Below are positions 17,252 through 25,897 of a stretch of DNA of 64,000 bases, in pieces. The stretch lies in assembly GCA_964494205.1 (NCBI GenBank), contig CAZBRD010000004.1, forward strand, positions 278,568-342,567, written 5' to 3'. The notes under the pieces were generated by a model, which ran no database searches, was not told the DNA's origin, and worked only from the letters and a program-made list of their open reading frames with translations. Each line of letters begins with the position of its first letter. The stretch's first letter is position 1. Source of the DNA: JBBTCX01 sp964494205. Its GTDB lineage: Bacteria; Planctomycetota; Phycisphaerae; UBA1845. The position numbers and the translations under genes are program-made.

Positions 17252-18406
17252 TTATCGACCGGCAGCCACGGTTCGCCCAGCGTCAATCGTCGTTGATTTA
17301 TCATAGAACGCGCAGATGTGCTCCGCCACGTACTGAACGTCAGCCTCACTGAGCATCGGATGGCAAGGCAGCGAAACGATCCGCCTGCAGGCTTCCTCCG
17401 TCACCGGCAAATCGCCAGCACGATACCCAAGGTTGGCGAAGCACTTCTGCAAATGCAGGGGAACAGGATAGTAAATGCCCGTGCCGATGCCGTGTTTCGT
17501 TAGATGCGTCCGCAGATCGTCACGACGATCACAAAGGATAGAATACTGGTGATAAACATGCTCACATTCGTCGAGCACAGCCGGCGTCGTGATGGGTTGG
17601 TCGCGAAGCAGTTCGTTGTACATCTCGGCGTTGTGTCGGCGGCGCTTCGTGAACTCATCAAGGAACGGCAGCTTGGTCAGCAGGATAGCCGCCTTCATCG
17701 TATCGAGGCGGAAGTTCGCACCCACGTATTCATGAACATATCGCTCGGTCTCACCGTGATTGCGAAGCTGCCTGCAAAGGCGACCAAGTGCATCGTCGTT
17801 CGTCGTAATCAGCCCCCCCTCGCCAAATCCGCCGAGGTTCTTGGTGGGATAAAACGAAAAGGAACTGATGTTGCCCAACGTGCCCGCCTGGCGGCCTTTG
17901 CATGACGCGCCGATCGCCTGGGCTGCGTCTTCAATGACCGTCAGGTTGTGATCACGCGCGAGCGACTCGATATCATCTACATCCGCGCATTGGCCGAACA
18001 AGTCCACCACAATGATCGCCCGCGTATTCGGCGTAATCGCCTCCTGAATTCGCGTCGCTTCGATATTGAAAGTGTTCGGGTTAATGTCGACAAAGACCGG
18101 TTTCGCACCCGCCCGCACAACCGCACCAGCCGTCGCGAAAAACGTGAACGAAGGAACGATGACCTCGTCGTCGCGCGAAAGACCAAGGGCCATCAACGCG
18201 CACAACAGGGCATCCGTACCGTTGCTGATGGCGATGGCGTGCTTCGCGCCGATCCTCGCCGCCAAATGCTTCTCCAGCTCTCCTACGGCTGGGCCGTTGA
18301 TGAACTGCTGCGATTCAAGCACCTGATCGACGACTTTGCGAATCTGCGGCGCGAACAGCTTGTACTCAGCCTGCAGATCGAGCATGTTAACTTGACGCAT
18401 GTCCAT
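17252..18406 (-). CDS. DegT/DnrJ/EryC1/StrS family aminotransferase
   Basis: PLP-dependent sugar aminotransferase of the type that aminates keto sugars linked to nucleotides. The family motifs are all present: AISNGTDALLCAL for phosphate binding, EVIVPSFTFFATAGAV, VIEDAAQAIGA with the Asp that contacts the PLP ring, and SFYPTKNLGGFGEGG with the Schiff-base Lys. Length 384 aa is typical. A GGAG lies just before the first ATG. It is adjacent to a nucleotide-sugar decarboxylase; the exact substrate cannot be told from sequence. Confidence 0.9.
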   Translation of the reverse strand: MDMRQVNMLDLQAEYKLFAPQIRKVVDQVLESQQFINGPAVGELEKHLAARIGAKHAIAISNGTDALLCALMALGLSRDDEVIVPSFTFFATAGAVVRAGAKPVFVDINPNTFNIEATRIQEAITPNTRAIIVVDLFGQCADVDDIESLARDHNLTVIEDAAQAIGASCKGRQAGTLGNISSFSFYPTKNLGGFGEGGLITTNDDALGRLCRQLRNHGETERYVHEYVGANFRLDTMKAAILLTKLPFLDEFTKRRRHNAEMYNELLRDQPITTPAVLDECEHVYHQYSILCDRRDDLRTHLTKHGIGTGIYYPVPLHLQKCFANLGYRAGDLPVTEEACRRIVSLPCHPMLSEADVQYVAEHICAFYDKSTTIDAGRTVAAGR

Positions 18407-18471
18407 ATTTCTCCGTATCGATTTACATCAATCCTAGCCGATTATCGTCATGCGGGCGAGTTTCGCTGCGG

Positions 18472-18846
18472 CTAATGAACTGGCGGCGGATTTCGATTGA
18501 ACAGCACGCTCACAGCTACGCCCGCAAACACCAGTCCGAATGCGAGCAAATCGTTCCAGCGCAGTCGTTCTTTCAGCACCAGCATCGAAAACACGCCGAA
18601 AACGACAAGCGTGATGGCCTCCTGCAAGACCTTCAACTGCGGCGCCGAAAGCGGGCCACCGAAGTTGGCGTGGCCAAGACGGTTCGCGGGGACCTGAAGA
18701 CAATACTCGGGGAATGCAATCAGCCACGAAATACCGATGGCCACCCAGATCGTCCATTTCTTCTGATTCAAATGCCAATACCACGCGGTGGTCATGAAGA
18801 CATTCGAAGCAATCAACAACATGATCGAATAAATAGCTCTGCTCAT
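18472..18846 (-). CDS. DUF486/DMT family small membrane protein
   Basis: 124 residues with four predicted membrane helices, starting at SIMLLIASNVFMTTAWYWHL and ending in FGLVFAGVAVSVLF. The block FPEYCLQVPANRLGH and LKVLQEAITLVVFGVFS are typical of the DUF486 family, related to EamA/DMT transporters. The substrate is unknown. It is the first gene of the minus-strand group and diverges from the DUF423 gene at 18955. Confidence 0.88.
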   Translation of the reverse strand: MSRAIYSIMLLIASNVFMTTAWYWHLNQKKWTIWVAIGISWLIAFPEYCLQVPANRLGHANFGGPLSAPQLKVLQEAITLVVFGVFSMLVLKERLRWNDLLAFGLVFAGVAVSVLFNRNPPPVH

Positions 18847-18954
18847 GGCCTGAAGTTTACGAACGCCGCTCCGAATAGGCGAGAGTGGCGGATCAGATCG
18901 CGATCAAACAACTCCCCGATTGCCGATTCCTAAATTTCGCAGACAATCGGAATC

Positions 18955-19368
18955 ATGCAGAGCACGGGAGGAACCCAGCAGATAGCAAACGGCGTTAGTG
19001 CTTGGCTCGCGATCGCGGGAGCATTGGGTCTCGTCGCCGTCGCTGCCGGAGCGTTCGGCGCGCACGCTTTGAAAGATCGGCTCGACCCGGCAGCCTTGTC
19101 CGCCTTTGAAGTCGGTGTTCGCTATCAGATGTACCACGCGATCACGCTATTGGGATTGGCAATCCTAAAAGTTGTTTACCCGATTCGTGGCTTGGGCGCG
19201 GTCGCCTATTGCTGGCTGATCGGCGTCCTTCTGTTTTCAGGCAGCATCTACGGTTTAACGCTGTTCAAGCTGCGCTGGTTGGGACCGGTTACGCCAATCG
19301 GCGGCACGATCATGATGATCGGCTGGCTGATTCTTATTGTCTCAGGACTGAAGGCGAAGCGGACTTAA
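18955..19368 (+). CDS. DUF423 family membrane protein
   Basis: 137 residues, four membrane helices. The family signature GAFGAHALKDRL followed by YQMYHAITLLGLA places it in DUF423 (YgdD-like), a widespread inner-membrane family of unknown function. It begins at an ATG and ends 12 bases before gatC on the same strand, so cotranscription with the gat genes is likely. Confidence 0.88.
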   Translation: MQSTGGTQQIANGVSAWLAIAGALGLVAVAAGAFGAHALKDRLDPAALSAFEVGVRYQMYHAITLLGLAILKVVYPIRGLGAVAYCWLIGVLLFSGSIYGLTLFKLRWLGPVTPIGGTIMMIGWLILIVSGLKAKRT

Positions 19369-19380
19369 GGAGAGCAGAAC

Positions 19381-19686
19381 GTGTCTTCTTCCATCGACCA
19401 ATCAACCGTTCGTCACGTCGCCCACTTGGCGCGATTGAAAGTCACTGATGACGAAGTTGCCCAATTCGCGGATCAGCTTTCCAACATTCTTACCTACGTC
19501 GAACTCCTCAACGAAGTCGACACGGCCAACGTACAGCCGACCGCGCACGCCGGAGCGGTTGCCAACGCCTTCCGCGAAGATGTTCCAAACGAATCATGGT
19601 CGCCCGAACAAGCCCTCGCCAATGCACCATCCAAGCACGAAACGTATTTCAAGGTGCCCAAAGTCCTAGATCAGGAAAACGCGTAG
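19381..19686 (+). CDS. gatC: Asp-tRNA(Asn)/Glu-tRNA(Gln) amidotransferase subunit C
   Basis: Small GatC subunit that holds together the GatCAB amidotransferase. DQSTVRHVAHLARLKVTDDE and FADQLSNILTYVELLNEVDT are characteristic, and the C-terminal region ends with ETYFKVPKVL. It starts with GTG preceded by AAGGAG at 8 bases. gatA begins 7 bases downstream. The gatB gene is not in this window. Confidence 0.94.
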   Translation: MSSSIDQSTVRHVAHLARLKVTDDEVAQFADQLSNILTYVELLNEVDTANVQPTAHAGAVANAFREDVPNESWSPEQALANAPSKHETYFKVPKVLDQENA

Positions 19687-19693
19687 CACCATC

Positions 19694-21154
19694 ATGAAAT
19701 CCATTGTTCAAACCGTTGGCGCGATCGAACGAGGAGCATACTCTGCCGAGGAGGTTATTCGCGATTGCTTCCAGAGAATCAGAAAGTCTGACCCCAGCAT
19801 TCAGGCAACACTCACACTATTCGAGGAGCGGTCGATACAACGCGCGAAAGAAATAGACAGGAGGAACCCTCTCCGGTCGCTGACCGGCGTACCCATCATA
19901 GTCAAAGACAACATCTGCACGAGCTTTGGAACAACTACTTGCGGCTCAAGGATTCTGAAAGATTTTCAATCACAATACAACGCGCACGTAGTAGATCGTC
20001 TTGAGCAATTCGGTGCGATCATCATTGGAAAAGCCAACCTCGACGAGTTTGCGATGGGCAGCAGCACGGAAAATAGCGCCTTTCACGTGACAAAAAATCC
20101 GTGGGACTTATCGCGCGTGGCAGGCGGATCTTCAGGCGGATCGATTGCTGCTGTTGCGGCACGGATGGTGCCCGGCGCACTCGGCAGCGACACAGGCGGT
20201 TCGGTACGACAACCGGCCTCCTTCTGTGGTGTGGTCGGACTAAAACCTACGTACGGCCGCGTTTCGCGTTACGGCCTCGTCGCTTACGGCAGCAGTCTAG
20301 ATCAGATCGGCCCCGTGGCTACGACCGCACTCGACGTCGCTTTGTTGCTGGGAGTCATTGCAGGCCACGATCCACGAGACTCGACCAGCGTGAACACGCC
20401 GGCACCTTGGTATGCGCAAGCGGGTTCGGAAGGTCTGGAGCGATCTCTCAATGGTCTTCGCATCGGCATCAGCGACGAATACTTCGGCGAAGGCTTGAAC
20501 GACGACGTGCGTCGCGCCGTCGAAGCCGCTATCGCCGAAATGAAACAACGCGGCGCAACGACTGTGCCGATACATCTTCGCCACACCAAGTACGCCATCG
20601 CCTGCTACTACCTCATCGCTACAGCCGAAGCTTCCAGCAACCTCGCCCGATTCGACGGCGTTCACTACGGTTACCGCACACCCAACCCGAAAGACGTATT
20701 CGACATGTACGCGGCCTCGCGCGGCGAAGGCTTCGGGGCTGAGGTCAAGCGACGCATCATGCTCGGCACATACGCGTTGTCATCCGGTTACTACGACGCG
20801 TACTACCTGAAAGCCTTGAAAGTACGGACGCTGATCAAACAGGATTTCGACGAAGCGCTTGAGAAAGTCGACGTCATCGCCTCCCCCGTCGCCCCAACCA
20901 CCGCTTACAAAATCGGTGAGAAAACCAAAGACCCGCTTACCATGTACCTCGGCGATATCTACACCATCTCCGCCAACCTCGCGGGCATTTGCGCCATCAG
21001 CCTGCCGTGCGGATTCGACGGTGCCGGACTGCCCATCGGTTTGCAGCTCATGGGTCCCGCGTTTGGCGAACAGCGGCTACTAACCATCGGCCACCAGTAT
21101 CAGCAGTTCACCGACCACCACACGAAAACGCCCGAGATCGCGACCGCCTCGTGA
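19694..21154 (+). CDS. gatA: Asp-tRNA(Asn)/Glu-tRNA(Gln) amidotransferase subunit A
   Basis: Amidase-signature subunit that releases ammonia from glutamine for transamidation of misacylated Glu-tRNA(Gln) or Asp-tRNA(Asn). The Ser-cisSer-Lys triad is visible: Lys in VPIIVKDNICT, the Ser pair in RVAGGSSGGSIAAVAA and GSDTGGSVRQPASFCG. FCGVVGLKPTYGRVSRYGLVA is the typical GatA block. At 486 aa it is the usual length. A glutamine tRNA (7048) is also present, and its charging may use this route if GlnRS is absent. Confidence 0.96.
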   Translation: MKSIVQTVGAIERGAYSAEEVIRDCFQRIRKSDPSIQATLTLFEERSIQRAKEIDRRNPLRSLTGVPIIVKDNICTSFGTTTCGSRILKDFQSQYNAHVVDRLEQFGAIIIGKANLDEFAMGSSTENSAFHVTKNPWDLSRVAGGSSGGSIAAVAARMVPGALGSDTGGSVRQPASFCGVVGLKPTYGRVSRYGLVAYGSSLDQIGPVATTALDVALLLGVIAGHDPRDSTSVNTPAPWYAQAGSEGLERSLNGLRIGISDEYFGEGLNDDVRRAVEAAIAEMKQRGATTVPIHLRHTKYAIACYYLIATAEASSNLARFDGVHYGYRTPNPKDVFDMYAASRGEGFGAEVKRRIMLGTYALSSGYYDAYYLKALKVRTLIKQDFDEALEKVDVIASPVAPTTAYKIGEKTKDPLTMYLGDIYTISANLAGICAISLPCGFDGAGLPIGLQLMGPAFGEQRLLTIGHQYQQFTDHHTKTPEIATAS

Positions 21155-21186
21155 TCGGCTTCACTCGAAAATTCGGGCTGTCGTGT

Positions 21187-21211
21187 GCCACTGCTCTGTG
21201 AGCAGTGCGTT
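21187..21211. repeat. GCCACTG...CAGTGCGTT palindrome, intergenic
   Basis: GCCACTGCTC followed by TGTGAGCAGTGCGTT between gatA and the GNAT gene. A second member of the family, with the same outer bases and a different stem, lies at 45559-45583 between hpd and hmgA. Confidence 0.6.
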
Positions 21212-21371
21212 ACCTTATTGTGTGACCAGCAAATACAATGGGACGGGACACTAGCACTTCAATTCTCTCGGTTCTGCGGTTAGGGTGGCACGGTCAAGCC
21301 GCAGCTTGGCCGTGGCGAATGGAGTCGAGACCCAAAGCATCGAGCAAACTGAACTGTCGATAAGGTGCAAC

Positions 21372-22142
21372 ATGGCTGGAACGACTCGCGGCTGGATTCT
21401 TCGATCGGAACAGGCGTATTGCCTCCAACTCTGCGAGAAAGAAACGCTCGACTACGGCATCGCCTACCATTCTGAAAAATTTCGCGATCACCACGACGCC
21501 AACCAATTCCGCGAGGTTCTCATCGAAGACGAAAGCCAGACCGATGCAGCCATTGAGCAGGCTGAGGCCTGGTTCAGCGCTCGCGGGCTGACGTGCCACC
21601 GATGGGCGCCGGCTGAGTATCAGGACGTAGCACGATTAGGCACGAAATTGAAGTCTCGTGGTTTTCGCGAGCGGCCAATCACCGCGCTCGCGCTGACCAA
21701 ATGGGTTGACATCAAAGCTCCTTCAGACGTGCGCGTGCTCCCGGCACGCGCCATGCGCACCGCTTTTCGCGAAACGCTGTCGCACCATGACTTGATGCAC
21801 TTGAATCTTGACAACAATTTGGTGCAGCAAGTCTACGAAGAGCGACTCAACGACGCCCCACTCGAAATGATGGTCGCACTCGTCGATCGAAAACCGGCAG
21901 GCCGTTGCGGGCTCTATCAAGTCGGTGACATCGCCCGCGTCATGGACTTAACAGTGCTACCGGAATTTGAGAGTCGCGGAGTTGCAGGCGCTTTGCTCGC
22001 CAACATCCTTACGATGGCCAAACGATTAGCGATTCGCAACGTCTGTATGGCCGTCGCTTCTTCAGAACAGGCGAAAATCAATCTGCTCCACGAGTCCGGC
22101 TTCGTAACCGATGGCCAGCTGATTGAGTTCGAACGAACGTGA
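21372..22142 (+). CDS. GNAT family N-acetyltransferase
   Basis: About 256 residues. The C-terminal half holds the acetyl-CoA-binding GNAT core: MDLTVLPEFESRGVAGALL is motif A, and ASSEQAKINLLHESGF is motif B. The N-terminal half has no recognised domain and may be a degenerate GNAT. The substrate is unknown. ATG 21372, with AGGTG upstream, is preferred to a start 29 codons earlier because the extra residues do not look conserved. The downstream amidohydrolase begins at the end of this gene. Confidence 0.82.
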   Translation: MAGTTRGWILRSEQAYCLQLCEKETLDYGIAYHSEKFRDHHDANQFREVLIEDESQTDAAIEQAEAWFSARGLTCHRWAPAEYQDVARLGTKLKSRGFRERPITALALTKWVDIKAPSDVRVLPARAMRTAFRETLSHHDLMHLNLDNNLVQQVYEERLNDAPLEMMVALVDRKPAGRCGLYQVGDIARVMDLTVLPEFESRGVAGALLANILTMAKRLAIRNVCMAVASSEQAKINLLHESGFVTDGQLIEFERT

Positions 22143-22161
22143 TTCCACCGCGGCATTGTCG

Positions 22162-23406
22162 ATGATTCTCAAAGCAAGATTTGTTGCACCCGTCGACCAA
22201 CCCGTCATTGAAAACGGCGCAGTCGTAACTCGCGACGGAATTATCGTTGATGTAGGTCCCGCCCGCGACCTCGCCGATCGAACCGCCGTCGATTTCGGTG
22301 ATGCGGTCATCTGCCCGGGTTTCGTCAACGCGCACACACACCTCGAGCTCACGCATCTCGCCGACCGGGTGCCACCGACACCCGACTTCATCGATTGGTT
22401 GCGGCGCTTATACGCGGAAGCGATCGCCGCGCCGCCAACGCGCGAAGCGGTTGAACAATCCATGTCTGAAGGAATCAAACAATCCTTGGCCGCCGGCGTC
22501 ACCACAGTTGGTGACATCACGCGTCACCCGCAATGGACGCGACCGGTGCTAGCCAAGTCTACCCTAGGCGGCGTGTCATTCGGCGAAGTGATTGCCATTG
22601 GGACGCGCCGAACGAAACTGGCGGAACGCCTCGAAGCCGCAGCTTCGCGCGAATGCGAAACTGATCGACTCCACGTCGGAATCTCACCGCACGCGCCTTA
22701 TACGGTTGAACCGGATGGGTTGCGGGAGTGTGTAAGAACTGCATCAAATTGTGGTACAAACAAACAGCAGGTGGGTGCAGAGCACCCACCCTACAGAATT
22801 TGTATTCACGCGGCCGAGACGACCGCCGAAGCAGAGTTCACACATTCGCGATCCGGACCCTTTGCAGACTATCTACGCGAGCTAAACCTCTGGGACGACG
22901 AGATCCCCATCAGCGGTTGCACACCCATCGAACTCCTGCACCGAACCGGCTTGTTGAAACCAACCACCGTCATCGCCCACGCAAACTACATGTCAGACGG
23001 CGACATCGCCCTCATGGCACGCAGTGGTGCGAGCGTTGCCTATTGTCCGCGTACGCACCACGCCTTTGGTCACCCGCCCCACCGCTTTCGCGACATGCTG
23101 GCCGCCGGAATCAACGTATCCATCGGCACCGACAGCCTGGCCTCTAACCCATCACTATCGGTATTGGACGAACTGCGATTCCTGCACCAGCGCCTTCCCG
23201 ACCTTCAGCCCAACGTGCTCTTGCAACTCGGCAGCATTTGCGGCGCGCGTGCGCTTGGCCTCGCGAGCAAAACCGGAACCATAACGCCCGGCAAATGGGC
23301 AAACATCGTAGCCATTCCACTTGACGATCGGAGAGACATGGCATGGTCCGATTTTTTGCTCCACTCCGAAGCGCACCCGCTTGTGAATTTCTCAAACAAG
23401 CACTGA
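22162..23406 (+). CDS. Amidohydrolase, deaminase-like
   Basis: Metal-dependent hydrolase of the cytosine deaminase/chlorohydrolase group, perhaps an aminodeoxyfutalosine deaminase of menaquinone synthesis. The metal ligands lie in GFVNAHTHLEL, CIHAAETTAE and VIAHANYM, with the catalytic Asp in IGTDSLASNPSLSVLDEL. The start could be ATG 22162 or TTG 22123, which overlaps the preceding gene. Residues about 196-211 (GTNKQQVGAEHPPY) are an in-frame insertion matching a palindromic repeat, just ahead of the metal-binding strand CIHAAET. Confidence 0.85.
   Translation: MILKARFVAPVDQPVIENGAVVTRDGIIVDVGPARDLADRTAVDFGDAVICPGFVNAHTHLELTHLADRVPPTPDFIDWLRRLYAEAIAAPPTREAVEQSMSEGIKQSLAAGVTTVGDITRHPQWTRPVLAKSTLGGVSFGEVIAIGTRRTKLAERLEAAASRECETDRLHVGISPHAPYTVEPDGLRECVRTASNCGTNKQQVGAEHPPYRICIHAAETTAEAEFTHSRSGPFADYLRELNLWDDEIPISGCTPIELLHRTGLLKPTTVIAHANYMSDGDIALMARSGASVAYCPRTHHAFGHPPHRFRDMLAAGINVSIGTDSLASNPSLSVLDELRFLHQRLPDLQPNVLLQLGSICGARALGLASKTGTITPGKWANIVAIPLDDRRDMAWSDFLLHSEAHPLVNFSNKH
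22769..22794. repeat. GTAGGGTGGGTGC palindrome inside the amidohydrolase gene
   Basis: AGGTGGGTGCAG followed by AGCACCCACCCTAC is a near-perfect palindrome. Matching intergenic copies lie at 47887 and 56154. It is read in frame as QVGAEHPPY. Confidence 0.8.
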
Positions 23407-23622
23407 GCATGCACATTCTTCATCGAAGCCTCACTAATTTCTCACCCGTTTTTTCATTGACGAATCGTTCGCCGCGAGGGATGTATTGCGCATTCGGGCG
23501 GCCGAGTTCGCGAGTGGTGGTCATGCTCGCGTCCGGTTCATGCGTCGCGCCCTCAGACAACTTGCGTCGCGTGAATCAATCGGCTGCCGCCTTCGAGTCG
23601 CCAAGTGAAAGGAGTCCACTTC

Positions 23623-25044
23623 ATGCGCATGAACCATTCAGGGAAGCGGGAAAAGAAGCACTCACCAGTTGTTGTCATCACGTTCGTAACAACAATCACG
23701 TTGTGCCAATTCGTGGCAGCCGATCCACCTCCGGGATACTACAACACCGTAAACACCACGAACGCCTCGACGCTGCGTTCCACGTTGCACGCCGTCATCG
23801 ACGATCACACCCGCTATCCGTACACGTCGTCCTCCACGGATACCTGGGATATTCTCGAAGACGCCGATGAGAACCCCAACAACGCCAATCAGATTCTCGA
23901 CGTGTACAAAAACGCCGCATACACGAAAGCAGGCGGCGGCAACAACTTCTACAACCGCGAACACTCTTGGCCCAAGTCCTACGGATTCCCTCTCGACGTG
24001 AGCACCAATTACCCCTACACCGATTGCCATCTTCTGTTCCTCGGCGACAGCAGCTACAACAGCTCGCGCGGCAACAAGCTCTTTCGCGATTGCACATCCG
24101 GCTGCACTGAAAAAACCACCAATGTCAACAATGGTCAGGGCGGCGGCTCAGGCGTTTACCCCGGCAATTCAAACTGGACTTCAGGTTCCGGAACAACCGG
24201 CACCTGGGAAGCATGGATCAGTCGCCGCGGCGATCTCGCCCGCGCACTCTTCTACGTCGATGTTCGCTACGAAGGCGGCACGCACGGAGTCACCGGTGCG
24301 GCCGAACCAAACCTGATTCTGACCAACAACACGGCGCTCATTGTCTCTGACACCACCCAAAACAAATCAGTCGCTTACATGGGCGTCCTGTCGGAGTTGA
24401 TCGAATGGCACTACGCCGACCCCGTCGACAACCGCGAGCGCGACCGAAACGACGTGGTCGCAGCCTATCAGGGGAATCGCAATCCGTTCGTCGACCACCC
24501 CGAGTGGGTCGCTTGCCTGTTTGAGGGCCAGTGCGGTGCAGCCCCTGTCAACCCGTGGATCAACGAGTTCCATTACGACAACAACGGCACCGACAGCAAC
24601 GAGTTCGTTGAAATCGCCGGCCTCGCAGGCACAAACCTCTCCGGCTGGACGTTGCAGGCTTACAATGGTTCGGGCGGTGCGGTCTACGCCACGCTCAATC
24701 TGTCAGGCACCATCCCGAACACGCAGGGTGGGCGCGGCGTGCTCGGCTTCAACTTCGCCGACTTACAAAACGGCTCCCCGGACGGCATCGCACTTGTCAA
24801 CAACTCAGGGCAGACCATCCAGTTCCTTAGCTACGAAGGCGCATTCACCGCCACCAACGGCCCCGCCAGCGGCATGCTCTCGACCGATGTCATCGTTAGT
24901 GAAACTGCCACAACAACCGTCGGCTTCTCGCTGCGATTGACCGGAAGCGGCTGCGAGTATTCCGACTTCACCTGGCAGTCGCCAGCCGCGCATTCAAAAG
25001 GAAGTATAAACAGCGGTCAGACGCTGACGACGAGTTGCCCGTGA
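23623..25044 (+). CDS. Secreted endonuclease I family nuclease with lamin-tail-like domain
   Basis: A 473-residue exported protein. The signal peptide (core VVVITFVTTITLC) leads to an endonuclease I/NucM-type domain (residues about 40-310) with the catalytic His and metal Asn region YNREHSWPKSYG, then DCHLLF and RGDLARALFYVDVRYEGG. The C-terminal part (about 315-473) starts INEFHYDNNGTDSNEFVEI, the usual beginning of a lamin-tail domain as seen in extracellular nucleases. AAAGGAG 8 bases before ATG 23623 decides the start. A likely role is scavenging or degrading extracellular DNA. Confidence 0.88.
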   Translation: MRMNHSGKREKKHSPVVVITFVTTITLCQFVAADPPPGYYNTVNTTNASTLRSTLHAVIDDHTRYPYTSSSTDTWDILEDADENPNNANQILDVYKNAAYTKAGGGNNFYNREHSWPKSYGFPLDVSTNYPYTDCHLLFLGDSSYNSSRGNKLFRDCTSGCTEKTTNVNNGQGGGSGVYPGNSNWTSGSGTTGTWEAWISRRGDLARALFYVDVRYEGGTHGVTGAAEPNLILTNNTALIVSDTTQNKSVAYMGVLSELIEWHYADPVDNRERDRNDVVAAYQGNRNPFVDHPEWVACLFEGQCGAAPVNPWINEFHYDNNGTDSNEFVEIAGLAGTNLSGWTLQAYNGSGGAVYATLNLSGTIPNTQGGRGVLGFNFADLQNGSPDGIALVNNSGQTIQFLSYEGAFTATNGPASGMLSTDVIVSETATTTVGFSLRLTGSGCEYSDFTWQSPAAHSKGSINSGQTLTTSCP

Positions 25045-25081
25045 TTGCGATAGTTTGAGATCGGCACAGAATTGTTAGGCA

Positions 25082-25115
25082 GCCCCGTCCAATCGATCTT
25101 GGGCGGGGCTTCTTC
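25082..25115. terminator. Hairpin between convergent genes
   Basis: GCCCCGTCC pairs with GGGCGGGGC (one G-T) across a 10-base loop, followed by TTCTTC. It lies between the endonuclease gene and the convergent rpe, where it could end transcription from either side. Confidence 0.55.
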
Positions 25116-25123
25116 ATTCGCCT

Positions 25124-25897
25124 TCAAGATGCAGTGGTAGAGTCATCTTGCGTCGGTCGATTCTCATTAGCAATCCGATGCAGTTCGTGCATCGCCGACA
25201 CAGGGTCTTCCTGCCCGAAGATCGCAGTTCCTGCCACAAACGTATCCGCACCTGCAGCCGCAGCTAGTGGAATCGTGTTCGCATCGATGCCGCCATCGAT
25301 TTCCACTCGCTGATGAGCCGCGAGGCGTTCGCGAAGTTGCTTAATCTTGGCCAGCACTTCGGGCATGAACGCCTGCCCGCCAAACCCCGGCCACACGCTC
25401 ATCACCAGTACCATGTCGACTTCGTCGATGACCTCTTCGATCGCCTCCACGGTCGTCGTGGGATTCATGCAAATCCCAACGGACGCACCCAGCGACCGAA
25501 TGTGCTGCACCACATCGCGCGGCTCCTTGGCCACTTCGATATGAAACGTGATGTGATCGCACCCCGCCTTCACGAACGGCTCGGCGTATCGCTTAGGGTC
25601 CATGATCATCAGATGCGCGTCGAAAAAGAGTTTCGTCCGTGGCCGCAGCGACTTGATCACCGGCACGCCGAAGCTGATGTTCGGAACAAAATGCCCATCC
25701 ATGACATCCAGATGCAGCACCTCTGCACCGCCGGCTTCAATCGCAGCCGCAGCCTCACCCAATCGCGAAAAATCAGCGGACAACAACGAAGGGGCCATCC
25801 GAATGGCAGGTTCACGCAATGCGAAAGGCGTCAGCTTGTTTGGATCAGGTGGGATAATCAGTCTACCTTTTGAAGAGTGTGTGCCAACTACTGTCAC
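25124..25897 (-). CDS. rpe: Ribulose-phosphate 3-epimerase
   Basis: Interconverts ribulose 5-phosphate and xylulose 5-phosphate. Signatures are SLLSADFSRLGEAA, VLHLDVMDGHFVPN with metal ligands, FDAHLMI, VWPGFGGQAF and EIDGGIDANT. The GTG start overlaps the pgk stop (GTGA at 25894-25897), so it is translationally coupled as last gene of a gap-pgk-rpe unit. The N-terminus is about 30 residues longer than usual before the first beta strand; no better ribosome-binding site was found. Confidence 0.94.
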   Translation of the reverse strand: MTVVGTHSSKGRLIIPPDPNKLTPFALREPAIRMAPSLLSADFSRLGEAAAAIEAGGAEVLHLDVMDGHFVPNISFGVPVIKSLRPRTKLFFDAHLMIMDPKRYAEPFVKAGCDHITFHIEVAKEPRDVVQHIRSLGASVGICMNPTTTVEAIEEVIDEVDMVLVMSVWPGFGGQAFMPEVLAKIKQLRERLAAHQRVEIDGGIDANTIPLAAAAGADTFVAGTAIFGQEDPVSAMHELHRIANENRPTQDDSTTAS

